This document shows, piece by piece, positions 18,982 to 27,817 of a DNA stretch of 43,452 nt; the first letter of the stretch is position 1; every line of letters starts with the position of its first letter. The position numbers and the translations under genes are program-made. The notes beneath the pieces were generated by a model. The model was given only the letters and a program-made list of their open reading frames with translations, did no database searches and was not told where the DNA came from. This DNA is from Micromonosporaceae bacterium (GTDB lineage: Bacteria; Actinomycetota; Actinomycetes; Mycobacteriales; Micromonosporaceae): positions 1-43,452 of the forward strand of contig JAFGOK010000100.1 of assembly GCA_016926535.1 (NCBI GenBank), given 5' to 3'.

Positions 18982-19713
18982 ATGGAGCAGATGCCAGATC
19001 GGATACCGGTGATCGCACTATGGAGTGCGCCGCGCTGCCGGTCTACCGCTTTCGCACGGATGATGGCCGAGAGAGGCGACCGCGTCGTGGTGCACGAGCC
19101 GTTATCTCAGGTGGTCGATTTCGGCGAGGTGAAGGTCGACGACCGAATCGCGCACACCGAGCATGACGTACTCGCCGCGCTGCGTGCCATCGCGGCGGAG
19201 AAGCCCGTGTTCTTCAAGGACACCACGGACTTCCATTACCCGGGACTGCTCGCCGATCAGGCATTTCTGGCAGCCGCGACACACACGTTCATCATCCGAC
19301 ACCCTGCCGAGGCCATTGCGTCGCACTACCTGCTCAATCCGGACCTCGGGCGTGACGAGATCGGCTTCGCCCGGTTGCATGAGATCTTCAACGCCGTCCT
19401 GGTCGCCACGGGCACCACACCCGTCGTGATTGACGCAGACGACCTGGTGGACCGGCCAGCCGATACCGTGCGGGCATACTGCTCTGCGGTGGGCATCCCC
19501 TTTGTGCCGGATGCGCTGAGCTGGCAGTCGGGCATGCGACCGGAATGGCAGGCGACCGGTCGGTGGCACGAGTCGACCAGCAGTACCGTCGGCTTCACCC
19601 GGACCACGGACGGGCGGGTTGAGGTGGTCACAGAGAATCCGGTGCTGCGGGCCTACTGCGATTACCACCTTCCGTACTACGAGCAGTTGCGCACCGTAGC
19701 GCTTCGGCCGTGA
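18982..19713 (+). CDS. PAPS-dependent sulfotransferase
   Basis: This 243-aa protein has the 5'-phosphosulfate binding loop as WSAPRCRSTAFARMM (17-24 core) and the 3'-phosphate binding segment IRHPAEAIASHYLL, the two hallmarks of cytosolic sulfotransferases. The ATG at 18982 after GGAGAG is preferred; the track ORF starts 150 nt earlier without an RBS. It stands alone, divergent from lysX. In ficellomycin, vazabitide and azinomycin pathways a hydroxyl next to the amine is sulfonated to make the leaving group for aziridine closure; this enzyme fits that step, with PAPS supplied through CysD/CysN. It carries an in-frame TTA codon at 19102-19104, a possible bldA control point. Confidence 0.85.
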   Translation: MEQMPDRIPVIALWSAPRCRSTAFARMMAERGDRVVVHEPLSQVVDFGEVKVDDRIAHTEHDVLAALRAIAAEKPVFFKDTTDFHYPGLLADQAFLAAATHTFIIRHPAEAIASHYLLNPDLGRDEIGFARLHEIFNAVLVATGTTPVVIDADDLVDRPADTVRAYCSAVGIPFVPDALSWQSGMRPEWQATGRWHESTSSTVGFTRTTDGRVEVVTENPVLRAYCDYHLPYYEQLRTVALRP

Positions 19714-19898
19714 TCACCGCACGGTCCCCATGGTTCTCCGGATCGAGATGGCTCGCCCCGATTGGACAGTAGGGACAAGGCCGAGAATTGCGTAAATCGA
19801 CCCGGGGGCGGGCAGTCGCCTTCATGAGCGAATCGGGAACTCGTGTTGTCTTCACGACCTCGTCGTTCTCGCCGCTTATCCGCTTTGGACATGATTCG

Positions 19899-20261
19899 CT
19901 AGACGCCGTAGACGGCGAAGGCGTCGGCGCGGTCATGCAGTCCACGGCGGGCGTGTGCGATGTTCGCCCCTGCCGCAAATCGGATCGTGCTGATCGACAG
20001 GTTACGGAAGGTTGCCAGGAGCACCAGAATCACCCGCCGTCGGTGCCGTTGCCCGCGCGGGTCGCGGAGGTCGGGAACCTGCGCCAACCGGGTCACCAGG
20101 CCCGACGACACCTGGTTGGGGTCGGTGGCGAGTTCGGCTTCCCACATGGCCAGGTCGGCTAGGTGCCCAGCAGCGGGGTTGACCGGCGAAGATGTCGACC
20201 CGGGCACGGCTCCTGAACACGATTCTCTGGCGTAGACAACCTGAGGATCGGCAGAAGTCAT
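19899..20261 (-). pseudogene. ISAs1-family transposase remnant with large internal deletion
   Basis: The minus-strand frame joins an ISAs1-type N terminus (LAQVPDLRDPRGQRHRRRVI) directly to an ISAs1-type C terminus (LLATFRNLSISTIRFAAGANIAHARRGLHDRAD...YGV). About 250 residues that carry the DDE catalytic core in full-length elements are missing, so this is an in-frame internally deleted, inactive remnant of about 120 aa. It lies in the 786-nt gap between the sulfotransferase and the StrR-like regulator. The rest of that gap (19714-19898 and 20262-20499) shows no gene. Two small inverted repeats before the regulator (CTCACG/CGTGAG at 20395-20413; CGGCTT/AAGCCG at 20425-20443) could be regulatory. 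Confidence 0.7.
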
Positions 20262-20499
20262 GCTCGTTTGCCACTTTGCGGCAAGAAAAGTGTTTTCGCC
20301 GCGAAACCGATCAAAAAGTGAGAACAACCGGGTCATGGTGTTGTATTCGGCTCTGCCGATGGATACTCTGCGCCAAGCGGGGATTCTGAACGACCTCACG
20401 TTACGCGCGTGAGCAGTCGTTAAGCGGCTTTTACCAGAAGCCGGCGTGCAGTCTTGCCCCGTTCGGGAGTGACTACGTCGACTCACACGGAGAGAGCCA

Positions 20500-21582
20500 G
20501 TGGCAGGACACGTGATCGAGCAATCCCTGGTGGATCACACGGCGAATGGACAAGCGAGTAATGCCGCACTTGGGCCATTGTGTCCGTGCGGCGCGGAGGA
20601 GTCGGAGATACGCCAAGTGCCGATTCACTCGCTCTATGCTGCTGACTCACCGAGATTGGGCGGCGAGAATCCCGAACATACCCGGATACTGATGAAGGCG
20701 CAGGTTGAGTTGCCGCCCATCATTGTGCATCGGCAGACAATGCGGGTGATCGATGGAATGCATCGCCTTCGGGCCGCGCTTCTCGCTGAACGGGAAACGA
20801 TCGCGGTCCGGTTTTTCGACGGCAGCGTGGAGGACTCGTTCATCCAGGCGGTCGTGGCGAACAGCAAGCACGGACTGCCACTCTCGCTGGCCGATCGCAA
20901 GGCCGCCGCCGCTCGAATCGTCTCATCCCATCCACATTGTTCAGACCGATCAATAGCGGCCATTACCGGCCTTGCGCCGAAGACCGTCGGGGTCATCCGC
21001 CAGCTCGACGATGCCGGAGCGGCGACGGTGACCCGGATTGGCCGTGACGGCAGGGTGCGATCCTTGAACACCGTCGAACGGCGTCGTGTGGCGAGCGAAA
21101 TGATCACCCGACGGCCGGACGTCTCGCTTCGCACGGTCGCCCGGGAGGCCGGGATATCTCCGGCGACAGCTCGTGATGTGCGGGACAAGATGCGCGCGGA
21201 GGGGCGGTCACAACGGTCGGACGGGACGTTCCAGTCGCCGTCGCAGAAGGATCAGGGCCCGGAGCGCCCGGACCGGGAAAACGACCGCAGCCGTCGATCC
21301 GGGATACGCGACAAGACGGCTGTACTGGGCGGCCTCATGCGCGACCCGTCACTGCGGTTCACCGAATCGGGGCGGGCGTTGCTGCGCTGGCTGGTGTCAC
21401 GAACCGGCGGGCCGGAGGGGTGGAGCGAGTTCGTCGGCACGATCCCGCCGCACTGCCTGTACCAGCTTGCGGATCTTGCCAGGGCGTGTGCGACAGAATG
21501 GTTGCAGCTCGCCGATGACCTGGAGCAACGGACTGGGAAGACAGAGCCCATGGGATCAGTCGGCAGGTGTGCAACTGAGTAA
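20500..21582 (+). CDS. StrR/ParB-like pathway-specific transcriptional activator
   Basis: This 360-aa protein belongs to the StrR/NovG group of antibiotic activators, related to ParB. Its N-terminal ParB-type block (VPIHSLYAADSPRLGGENPEHTRIL, LPPIIVHRQTMRVIDGMHRLRAA, VRFFDGSVEDSFIQAVVANSKHGLPLSLADR) is followed by a helix-turn-helix (SDRSIAAITGLAPKTVGVIRQ) and a second HTH-like stretch (VSLRTVAREAGISPATARDV). GTG at 20500 is preceded by GGAGAG. Members bind GTTCRACTG-N11-CRGTYGAAC sites. Such a site overlaps its own stop codon, upstream of the aziridine operon, so it probably activates that operon. Confidence 0.85.
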   Translation: MAGHVIEQSLVDHTANGQASNAALGPLCPCGAEESEIRQVPIHSLYAADSPRLGGENPEHTRILMKAQVELPPIIVHRQTMRVIDGMHRLRAALLAERETIAVRFFDGSVEDSFIQAVVANSKHGLPLSLADRKAAAARIVSSHPHCSDRSIAAITGLAPKTVGVIRQLDDAGAATVTRIGRDGRVRSLNTVERRRVASEMITRRPDVSLRTVAREAGISPATARDVRDKMRAEGRSQRSDGTFQSPSQKDQGPERPDRENDRSRRSGIRDKTAVLGGLMRDPSLRFTESGRALLRWLVSRTGGPEGWSEFVGTIPPHCLYQLADLARACATEWLQLADDLEQRTGKTEPMGSVGRCATE

Positions 21583-21600
21583 AGGAGTCAGTTGCACACC
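21566..21600. promoter_or_regulatory. StrR/NovG-type operator (perfect 13-bp inverted repeat, N11 core spacing); could also act as terminator
   Basis: GGTGTGCAACTGA (21566-21578) and TCAGTTGCACACC (21588-21600) are exact reverse complements. The inner part is GTGCAACTG, 11 nt, CAGTTGCAC, which equals the StrR/NovG consensus GTTCRACTG-N11-CRGTYGAAC except for one symmetric change in each arm. The stop codon of the StrR-like gene lies in the spacer. The site is about 175 bp upstream of the long biosynthetic operon. There is no U-tract after it, so an operator is more likely than a Rho-independent terminator, though the hairpin would be stable. Confidence 0.65.
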
Positions 21601-21705
21601 CCAGATCTACACCCACGCGCGCGGTGGAGCCCGGGAATCCCGTTGTCCCTGAGTTCACTCAATACGTCAAAACATCAATTCGGACATTTACGGTAACCAT
21701 TATGC

Positions 21706-21736
21706 TGACGACCGGGGCGAATTGGTGACCTAGACT
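21706..21736 (+). promoter_or_regulatory. Candidate promoter of the AziU2-to-amidinotransferase operon
   Basis: TAGACT at 21731-21736 fits the actinomycete -10 pattern TAGRRT. A weak -35 (TGACGA, 21706-21711) lies 19 nt upstream, which is long. The poor -35 would suit a promoter that needs an activator bound at the nearby StrR-type site. Confidence 0.35.
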
Positions 21737-21775
21737 GTCGCGATCGAACATCACTTCAGTGAGAGGGCTCACTTG

Positions 21776-22366
21776 ATGGATATATCGGTGACCTCTGTCA
21801 TTACCCGATTCTGTGATCCGGTCGACATCTCCGATCACCGAAACAACACGGCCATTTCAGCGGCAACGAAGACCGAACTGGGACATTTCAATGTCTGGGG
21901 AAACTCGCTCGCCGCCGAGTACCTGCCGGCGGGTGGAAGTCTGGTCCACGTGGCCGGCATTCCGTTTCAATTCCCTCCGGTATGCGACGGACCAGACAAT
22001 ATCCGTTGCGCCGGGCAGTCTCTCAGAGTGTCGACGGGTCGTTACGACTGGATGCACGTGCTGGCGGCGGCGGAACGACGCTGTGAGGACATTGTTGAGC
22101 TAAGCTTCGTCGACGGCTCGGTCGACGCGGAAACACTGCGCGTCTCCGACTTCTGGGCCGCGCCCGCGTGGTTCGGTGAACTCAAGGCGTTTGAAAGCCC
22201 GGTCATGCACTATCCGCACCATGTGCAGCGGTTCGTTCCCGCGGTTATGTGGGCACAGCGAGTGCCGGTAACTCGGCGCGCCGATCTGACTGGTATCCGA
22301 CTGCCTCGCAACATCGCGATGCATGTCTTCGCGGTCACCCTCCAGCGGACGGAGGCCACGGCATGA
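21776..22366 (+). CDS. Unknown small protein, candidate AziU2-like subunit of the aziridine-forming enzyme
   Basis: This 196-aa protein has no motif of a common enzyme family that I can recognise, no signal peptide and no membrane segment. ATG at 21776 follows GAGAGGG at 8 nt. Its stop overlaps the start of the 350-aa next gene (ATGA), suggesting a heteromeric complex. In vazabitide (Vzb10/11) and azinomycin (AziU3/U2) the aziridine is formed by sulfate elimination by a two-protein enzyme unlike known families. The size, pairing and context here (sulfotransferase, PAPS genes, LysW set) make this the best candidate for the small subunit. The assignment rests on context, not on a visible motif. 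Confidence 0.55.
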   Translation: MDISVTSVITRFCDPVDISDHRNNTAISAATKTELGHFNVWGNSLAAEYLPAGGSLVHVAGIPFQFPPVCDGPDNIRCAGQSLRVSTGRYDWMHVLAAAERRCEDIVELSFVDGSVDAETLRVSDFWAAPAWFGELKAFESPVMHYPHHVQRFVPAVMWAQRVPVTRRADLTGIRLPRNIAMHVFAVTLQRTEATA

Positions 22367-23415
22367 GCACCGACCGACAGCCACAGACGTTCATGATCAC
22401 CGGATCCGAACCCGAGTTGTGGTATCGCGACCTGATCAGCTGCCTTCAGGCCACGTTCGGCTCGCTGTTGATCCGGGAGGGCATCGATCCACTGACCGTG
22501 CTCGGCGCGGGCTGGCGATTCCTGCACCTGCCCGGTGACGTCAGGTCCGAGGAGTTCTACTACCCGTGTGAGCCGGACGAGTCCGGCAACACCGACGTAG
22601 GTGCCGCGCTAGCACCGCACCACGACCTGCACTCGCGCTGGTGGTGCCCTGCCGATACGAACGACCTCTGGCGGGAGGTGCGTGACACGCTGGCCGACGA
22701 CCGATTGGTGATCGCCGCGGTGGACAACTTCCACCTGCCGTTCCGGCCAGCCTACAGCGACGTGCACGCCGCGCACCTCGTGGTGGTATACGGCCTGGAT
22801 GAGGTCCGCGGACTGGTGTACGTCTCGGACGCGATGCCGCCCGCGTTCTGCGGAGTCATCCCGATCGAGGTGTTCTCCCGCAGCTGGGGTTCGGCCAACC
22901 CGACCGACGTCCAGGACGCGTTCTTCAGTGACTCGCAGATCGGCCGGCGCTGCCTCGACGTCCGCCTCTCCGCCAAACCTCCCGTACTGACGCCCGAGTT
23001 GCTCGGCGAATTCCTGCGCGTCAACGTCACCGCCTTCACCACGGCGACCTCGGCGCGCACCGGTCTCGCTGGATTCGGCGAGTTCGCCGCCGAACTCCTC
23101 AACCGGTGCCGTGCCGGCGACGTCACCGTGTTGCGTGAGCTGTACCCGTTCGGCTGGGGCATGCAGGCGCAGGCATCGTTGCACGGGGAACTGCTGCGTC
23201 GCTGCGGTCATGAATGGAGTGACCCGGTGCTTGCCGGGGCTGGCCGGGCGGTCGAAACCGTCGCGCACGCGTGGACCGGACTCCGGATCACCGGCGCGCA
23301 CGGGGTCGACGATCCCGGTGCGGTCTTCGCCGATATCGCGCACCACGTCACGGTGCTGGCCGGTGCGTATGCGAGTGCGGTCGACGCCGTGGGCGCGGCG
23401 GCGGAGCGACTGTGA
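22363..23415 (+). CDS. BtrH-N-like protein, candidate AziU3-like subunit of the aziridine-forming enzyme
   Basis: This 350-aa protein starts with a region resembling the BtrH N-terminal (papain-like) fold: [28 protein letters not shown], then [38 protein letters not shown]. Cys27, His138 and Asp156 fall where a papain-like catalytic set would sit. The C-terminal third is helical and Ala/Leu-rich, without recognised motifs. It overlaps both its neighbour upstream (ATGA) and the region of the aminotransferase start downstream (GTGA). By pairing and context it is the candidate large subunit of an AziU3/U2- or Vzb10/11-type aziridine synthase. An acyltransferase or carrier-release role like BtrH is the alternative. 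Confidence 0.6.
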   Translation: MSTDRQPQTFMITGSEPELWYRDLISCLQATFGSLLIREGIDPLTVLGAGWRFLHLPGDVRSEEFYYPCEPDESGNTDVGAALAPHHDLHSRWWCPADTNDLWREVRDTLADDRLVIAAVDNFHLPFRPAYSDVHAAHLVVVYGLDEVRGLVYVSDAMPPAFCGVIPIEVFSRSWGSANPTDVQDAFFSDSQIGRRCLDVRLSAKPPVLTPELLGEFLRVNVTAFTTATSARTGLAGFGEFAAELLNRCRAGDVTVLRELYPFGWGMQAQASLHGELLRRCGHEWSDPVLAGAGRAVETVAHAWTGLRITGAHGVDDPGAVFADIAHHVTVLAGAYASAVDAVGAAAERL

Positions 23416-23459
23416 CCGCACGACGGTTCGATCGCCGTGACCATGTCGAGAGGACAGTG

Positions 23460-24755
23460 ATGGGCAAACTGGCAGCGTTTGGCGGCCCTGCCGCCGTACC
23501 GAGGAACCGGCGCCGCGTGGACTGGCCGGTGATCGAGGACGCGGACCGCAAGGCCGTCATCGACGCACTCGACGGCGGCAGACTAGTGTCCAACACGGAT
23601 GGAACGAACCCGGTCTCCACCCTGGAGGAGCACTGGGCGCACCGGTTCGGCTTTGAGCACTGCGTTGCGGTGTCCACAGGCACCGCGGCACTGTCTCTCG
23701 CGCTGGCCGCAATCGGAATCGGGCCGGGCGACGAGGTGATCGTGCCCGCGCTCAGCTTCATCGCCACGGGGCTGGCGCCAGTGCACCAGATGGCCGTTCC
23801 GGTGTTCGCGGACATCGATCCGGTCACGTTCAACCTCGACCCGAACGACGTGGAGCGTCGGATCACTCCCCGGACCGCGGCGATCATTCCGGTGCACCTG
23901 CACGGTGCGCCGGCCGATATGGATCGACTGATCAGCATCGCCCGCAAGCACAGCCTCGCCGTGGTTGAGGACGCCGCGCAGGCCCCCGGGGCGACCCATC
24001 GTGGTCGGTCGGTCGGCGGGATCGGCGACGTGGGTGCGTTCAGCCTTCAGACCACCAAGAACATCCCCACCTGTGGTGAAGGCGGCCTGCTGGTGACCAG
24101 CGATGCCGAGTTGGCCCAGTCGATGCGCAGGGGACGGCAGTTCGGCGAAGTGATCGAGAGCGGCCGCGAGCGTGACTACGTGTCCTACGGCCTCGGCTGG
24201 AATCACAAGATGAACGCTGTCCAAGCCGCGTTCACCGACGCCCAGCTCACTCGGTTCGACGACTACGAATGCGCGCGACAACGCAACATCACCGAGTTTC
24301 TGGCGCGACTTGCGATGCTGCCCGGCTTGCAGGTGCCGACCGCCCGCCCGGAGACCACGCACGTCTGGCACATCCTGCGGTTCCGGTTCGACCCCGCCGC
24401 GTTCGATCTGGACCCGGTACGCTCGGAGGCCCTGCGCTCAACCCTGCGGCGGCTGCTGCGCGCCGAGGGCGTTCCGATGTCGCAGTACCAGCTCATGCCG
24501 CTGCCCGACCAGAAGGTGTTCGTCGATCGGATCGGGTTCGGCGCCGGCTACCCATGGTCGGTGATCGGCACCCCTGAACCGGTCAAGGATTCGGACTACC
24601 CGGTGACCCGCACGGTTATCGCCGACTCGCTGACCCTCCAGAAGCGCCATCTCCATCCGGGCTCAGGCGATCTCCTTTGCCGCTACGCGGACGCCTTCGA
24701 GAAGGTGTGGGCTAACGCCGACCTGGTGACCACACTCGTGGCGGCCGCGTCATGA
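23460..24755 (+). CDS. DegT/DnrJ/EryC1-type PLP aminotransferase (C6 amination of the C7 chain)
   Basis: This 431-aa fold-type I aminotransferase is of the DegT/AHBA-synthase/StsC group: [42 protein letters not shown], the PLP-stacking EDAAQAPGA (D171) and the Schiff-base region [16 protein letters not shown] (K200). ATG at 23460 follows GAGAGGA; a GTG at 23412 in the same frame overlaps the previous stop and would add 16 residues. It is followed by the split transketolase. Expected role: transamination of the 6-keto group formed by C2 transfer, giving LysW-bound DADH. The stop and next start overlap (ATGA). Confidence 0.88.
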   Translation: MGKLAAFGGPAAVPRNRRRVDWPVIEDADRKAVIDALDGGRLVSNTDGTNPVSTLEEHWAHRFGFEHCVAVSTGTAALSLALAAIGIGPGDEVIVPALSFIATGLAPVHQMAVPVFADIDPVTFNLDPNDVERRITPRTAAIIPVHLHGAPADMDRLISIARKHSLAVVEDAAQAPGATHRGRSVGGIGDVGAFSLQTTKNIPTCGEGGLLVTSDAELAQSMRRGRQFGEVIESGRERDYVSYGLGWNHKMNAVQAAFTDAQLTRFDDYECARQRNITEFLARLAMLPGLQVPTARPETTHVWHILRFRFDPAAFDLDPVRSEALRSTLRRLLRAEGVPMSQYQLMPLPDQKVFVDRIGFGAGYPWSVIGTPEPVKDSDYPVTRTVIADSLTLQKRHLHPGSGDLLCRYADAFEKVWANADLVTTLVAAAS

Positions 24756-25594
24756 CCGGCGTCCAGGTCCCAGTGCGAGACACCCTGGAATCTCTCGCCG
24801 CACGCATCCGCTCGCACGTCGTCAACATGTGTGCTGGGCCGGAAGGTGGCCATCTCGGCGGCGCGCTGTCATGCATTGAGGTGCTCACCGCACTGTACTT
24901 CTCGGTGCTCAAGGTGGACCCGCAGCGGTCGGACGACCCGGCACGCGACCGCTTTCTGCTCAGCAAGGGCCACGCCGCCATTGCCCTGTACGCGACGCTG
25001 GCCGAGCGGGGTTTCCTTCCGGTCGAGGAACTCGCCGGATACGGACGGCCTGGCAGCAGGCTGATGGGTCATCCGGTCCGCGCGGTGCCCGGTGTGGAGT
25101 TGCCGACCGGGTCGCTCGGCCACGGTCTCGCGCTCGCCTGCGGGCTCGCTCTGGCCGCCCGATACGCCGGCCGTGACTCGCGCAGCTTCGTGCTGCTGGG
25201 CGACGGCGAACTCCAGGAAGGTTCGGTGTGGGAGGCTGCCATCGCGGCCGCGTCGCTCCGGCTGGACCGGCTGGTGGCCGTGGTGGACCGCAACGGCCTT
25301 CAGCTGACCGGTCCGACCGAGCGGATCGCGCCGATGGAGCCGATGGCAGAACGCTGGCGCGCCTTCGGCTGGGCGGTCCGAGACGTCGATGGGCACGACC
25401 TTCCCCAGCTGGCAGATCACCTCGCCGCAGCACCGTGGGAACCTGGTCGGCCGAGCGTTCTGATCGCCCGCACGGTCAAGGGCCATGGACTTCCGTTCCT
25501 CGCCGGTCGGGCAGCCAATCACTATGTGACGCTGTCGCCGCGCAACCACGCGCGGGCCATCGACGCGTTGCACAGCACGGACGCCGTCCGATGA
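24752..25594 (+). CDS. Transketolase-like, N-terminal (TPP-binding) subunit
   Basis: This 280-aa protein equals the N-terminal half of transketolase: [55 protein letters not shown] and the TPP motif GDGELQEG (150-157) ending in VVDRN. With the next gene it forms a split transketolase, as in vazabitide biosynthesis, where the pair transfers a two-carbon ketol unit to LysW-bound glutamate semialdehyde to make the C7 skeleton. The start overlaps the aminotransferase stop and the stop overlaps the start of the C-terminal subunit (both ATGA). Confidence 0.9.
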   Translation: MTGVQVPVRDTLESLAARIRSHVVNMCAGPEGGHLGGALSCIEVLTALYFSVLKVDPQRSDDPARDRFLLSKGHAAIALYATLAERGFLPVEELAGYGRPGSRLMGHPVRAVPGVELPTGSLGHGLALACGLALAARYAGRDSRSFVLLGDGELQEGSVWEAAIAAASLRLDRLVAVVDRNGLQLTGPTERIAPMEPMAERWRAFGWAVRDVDGHDLPQLADHLAAAPWEPGRPSVLIARTVKGHGLPFLAGRAANHYVTLSPRNHARAIDALHSTDAVR

Positions 25595-26559
25595 ACCGGG
25601 CGACCCGGGATGCCTACCGGGACTGTCTGCTGCCCTTGCTGAATCAGCATCCCGATCTGATCTGCCTGGACACAGACACCGGTCTGTTCGGTGCGCAGTT
25701 CGCCGCGGCAGCTGGCGACCAGTACCTGAACCTCGGCATCGCCGAGCACAACCTGATGGGTATCGCGGCCGGACTGGCCGCGGGCGGGCGAATGCCCTTC
25801 GTCAACACGATGGCCAGCTTCGCCGCATGCAGGGCGCTGGAGGCAATCAAGATCGACATTGCTTACAACCAGCTGCCGGTCCGTATCATGGCCACCCACG
25901 GTGGTCTCGCCGCCGGTCACCTCGGTCCGACGCACCAGGCCTTGGAGGACTTGGCCGTGCTTCGGGTACTGCCGGGCATGACGGTGGTGGTGCCGGTCGA
26001 CGCCGCCGCCACGGTGGCCTTCGTCAAGCAGAGCCTGGGTCTTGCTGGACCGCTCTACGTGCGACTCGGCCGTAAACCGTCGCCACCGCTGCCAGTGCTC
26101 CCCGCTCCGGTCATCGGGCAGGCTCAGACGCTGCGACAGGGTGCGGAGGTGCTGCTCGCGTGTTGCGGCCCGTTCGCGGTGCTCGGGTGCCTCACCGCAG
26201 CGGGAGCGCTCGCCGAACAGGGCATTGAAGCCACCGTACTGAACGTGCACACCCTTCGGCCGCTCGACACGGCGACCCTGGTCGCTGCGGCGCAACCGGC
26301 CACCCTTGTGGTGACGGTGGAAGAGCACTGGCGCGCGGGCGGTCTCGGGGGAGCGGTGGCCGAAGCACTGGCGGAGGCGGAGCCCAGGAAAGTGCTCAGG
26401 CTGGGCATGCCGGACCACTTCGTTGACGCCGTCGGCAGCCAGGAGTATCTCGTCACGCACTACGACCTCACCGCGGAGCGGGTCGTGAGGACGGTCAGCA
26501 CCGCTCTCGACAGCGCGGCCCGCTCCGGGACGATCAATCGAAAGGACCCAACGACATGA
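25591..26559 (+). CDS. Transketolase-like, C-terminal (pyrimidine-binding) subunit
   Basis: This 322-aa protein carries the pyrimidine-binding and C-terminal transketolase domains: LNLGIAEHNLMGIAAGLAAGG with the Glu that activates TPP, ATHGGLAAGHLGPTHQALEDLAVLRVLPGM, and a C-terminal domain with VTVEEHWRAGGLGGAVAEAL. It completes the split enzyme. The long ORF-track start at 25228 is a shadow; ATG 25591 overlaps the previous stop. Its own stop overlaps the lysW ATG, so carrier and C2-transfer enzyme are coupled, in line with a carrier-bound acceptor. Confidence 0.9.
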   Translation: MNRATRDAYRDCLLPLLNQHPDLICLDTDTGLFGAQFAAAAGDQYLNLGIAEHNLMGIAAGLAAGGRMPFVNTMASFAACRALEAIKIDIAYNQLPVRIMATHGGLAAGHLGPTHQALEDLAVLRVLPGMTVVVPVDAAATVAFVKQSLGLAGPLYVRLGRKPSPPLPVLPAPVIGQAQTLRQGAEVLLACCGPFAVLGCLTAAGALAEQGIEATVLNVHTLRPLDTATLVAAAQPATLVVTVEEHWRAGGLGGAVAEALAEAEPRKVLRLGMPDHFVDAVGSQEYLVTHYDLTAERVVRTVSTALDSAARSGTINRKDPTT

Positions 26560-26729
26560 CCACAGTGCACATCTGTCCGAAGTGCGAGGACCAGGTTCAG
26601 ATCAGCCAACCAGCGCGACTCAATGAGATCGTCGAGTGCGCCGGCTGCCACTGCGAGCTGGAGATCGTGGCGCTGAATCCGCCGGTGCTGGCTCTCGCAC
26701 CCGAGGTCGAAGAGGACTGGGGGGAGTAG
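26556..26729 (+). CDS. lysW: LysW-type amino-group carrier protein (AmCP)
   Basis: This 57-aa protein was below the ORF-track cutoff. Near the N terminus it has CPKC and CAGC, the four-Cys zinc site of LysW, followed by an acidic tail ending in EEDWGE. The C-terminal EDWGE is the LysW signature; the gamma-carboxyl of the last Glu forms the isopeptide bond to the alpha-amino group of the cargo. It begins within the stop of the transketolase C-subunit (ATGA) and precedes lysY and lysZ. It protects the amino group and presents the side chain to LysZ, LysY, the transketolase and the aminotransferase. Its presence in a secondary-metabolite operon is what identifies the pathway. Confidence 0.95.
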   Translation: MTTVHICPKCEDQVQISQPARLNEIVECAGCHCELEIVALNPPVLALAPEVEEDWGE

Positions 26730-26769
26730 TGGCCGGCTACGCAGGCACGTCATTGACCGGGTCCTGGTC

Positions 26770-27795
26770 GTGATCCGGGTTGTGGTGGTCGGCGCGGCCG
26801 GCTACATCGGTGGGGAACTGCTGCGACTGCTGATCGGTCATCCCGAGGTCGAGACAGTGGCCGCGGTGTCTTCCCGCTTCCCTGGCAGGCGGGTCGATGG
26901 CGTGCATCCGAATTTGCGATCAGCCACCGACCTGCTGTTCTGCTCGGCCGACGACGTGGAAGAGTGCGACACGGCATTCCTAGCCCTGCCGCACCGCACC
27001 GCCATGGCCCAGATCGACCGCTGGATCGCAAGGGCCAAGCAGGTCATTGACCTCACCGGGGACTTCCGGTTGGGCGATCCAGAGGTATATCGGCGCTACT
27101 ACGGGAGCGAGCATGTCGCAACGCACCTAATCGACGCCTTCGTTCCCGGCATACCCGAACTACACCGGGAGAGTCTGCGCAGCGCCGATCTGATCAGTGT
27201 GCCTGGCTGCGTGGCGATGGCGGGCGTGCTCGCGTTGTACCCGCTGGCGGTGCGAGGTCTGGTCGAGCCGACGGCCCAGTTCGACGCGCGCACCGGCTCC
27301 AGCGGCTCCGGTGCCACGGCAGGTGCGGCGAATCTGCACTCCGTACGTAGCGGAGCGATGCGGGTGTTCGCACCGACTGGGCACCGGCACGAGGCGGAGA
27401 TCTCTCGACACCTCGGCATCGCAGCCGCGATGACCGCGACCGGAGTCGAAGCGGTACGAGGTGTGCAAACGATCTGCCACGCCACGCTGCGCCCCGATGT
27501 GGACACGTCGGCGGTGCGGAGAGCATTTCGCGAGCAGTACCGCAACGAGCCATTCGTCCGTCTGGTCGCCCACCAGCGTGGCAACTTCCGCTACCCCGAA
27601 CCGAAGATTTTGGTGGGATCGAACTTCTGCGATGTCGGATACGCCGTCGACGAGGAGGCCGGACGGCTGGTGACGATTGCGGCCCTGGACAACCTGATGA
27701 AGGGCGGTGCGGGCAATGCGGTCCAGTGCCTGAACATCCGGATGGGCTGGCCGGAGACTCTCGGCCTGTCCTTCCCCGGTCTGCATCCCATCTAG
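26770..27795 (+). CDS. LysY/ArgC-like LysW-acyl-phosphate reductase
   Basis: This 341-aa protein is of the ArgC/LysY family: N-terminal NADP fold VVVGAAGYIGGELLRLLIGHPEVE, ALPHRTAM, VIDLTGDFRL and the active-site Cys in SVPGCVAMAG (C147), with GSSGSGATAG and HRHEAEIS in the catalytic part. It reduces the LysW-linked gamma-glutamyl phosphate to the semialdehyde. GTG at 26770 is the first plausible start after lysW, 40 nt downstream. It is followed by the kinase gene. The ArgC-like rather than arginine-operon assignment follows from the lysW neighbour. Confidence 0.9.
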   Translation: MIRVVVVGAAGYIGGELLRLLIGHPEVETVAAVSSRFPGRRVDGVHPNLRSATDLLFCSADDVEECDTAFLALPHRTAMAQIDRWIARAKQVIDLTGDFRLGDPEVYRRYYGSEHVATHLIDAFVPGIPELHRESLRSADLISVPGCVAMAGVLALYPLAVRGLVEPTAQFDARTGSSGSGATAGAANLHSVRSGAMRVFAPTGHRHEAEISRHLGIAAAMTATGVEAVRGVQTICHATLRPDVDTSAVRRAFREQYRNEPFVRLVAHQRGNFRYPEPKILVGSNFCDVGYAVDEEAGRLVTIAALDNLMKGGAGNAVQCLNIRMGWPETLGLSFPGLHPI

Positions 27796-27817
27796 GCCCC
27801 AGTGAACTGGAGACACC

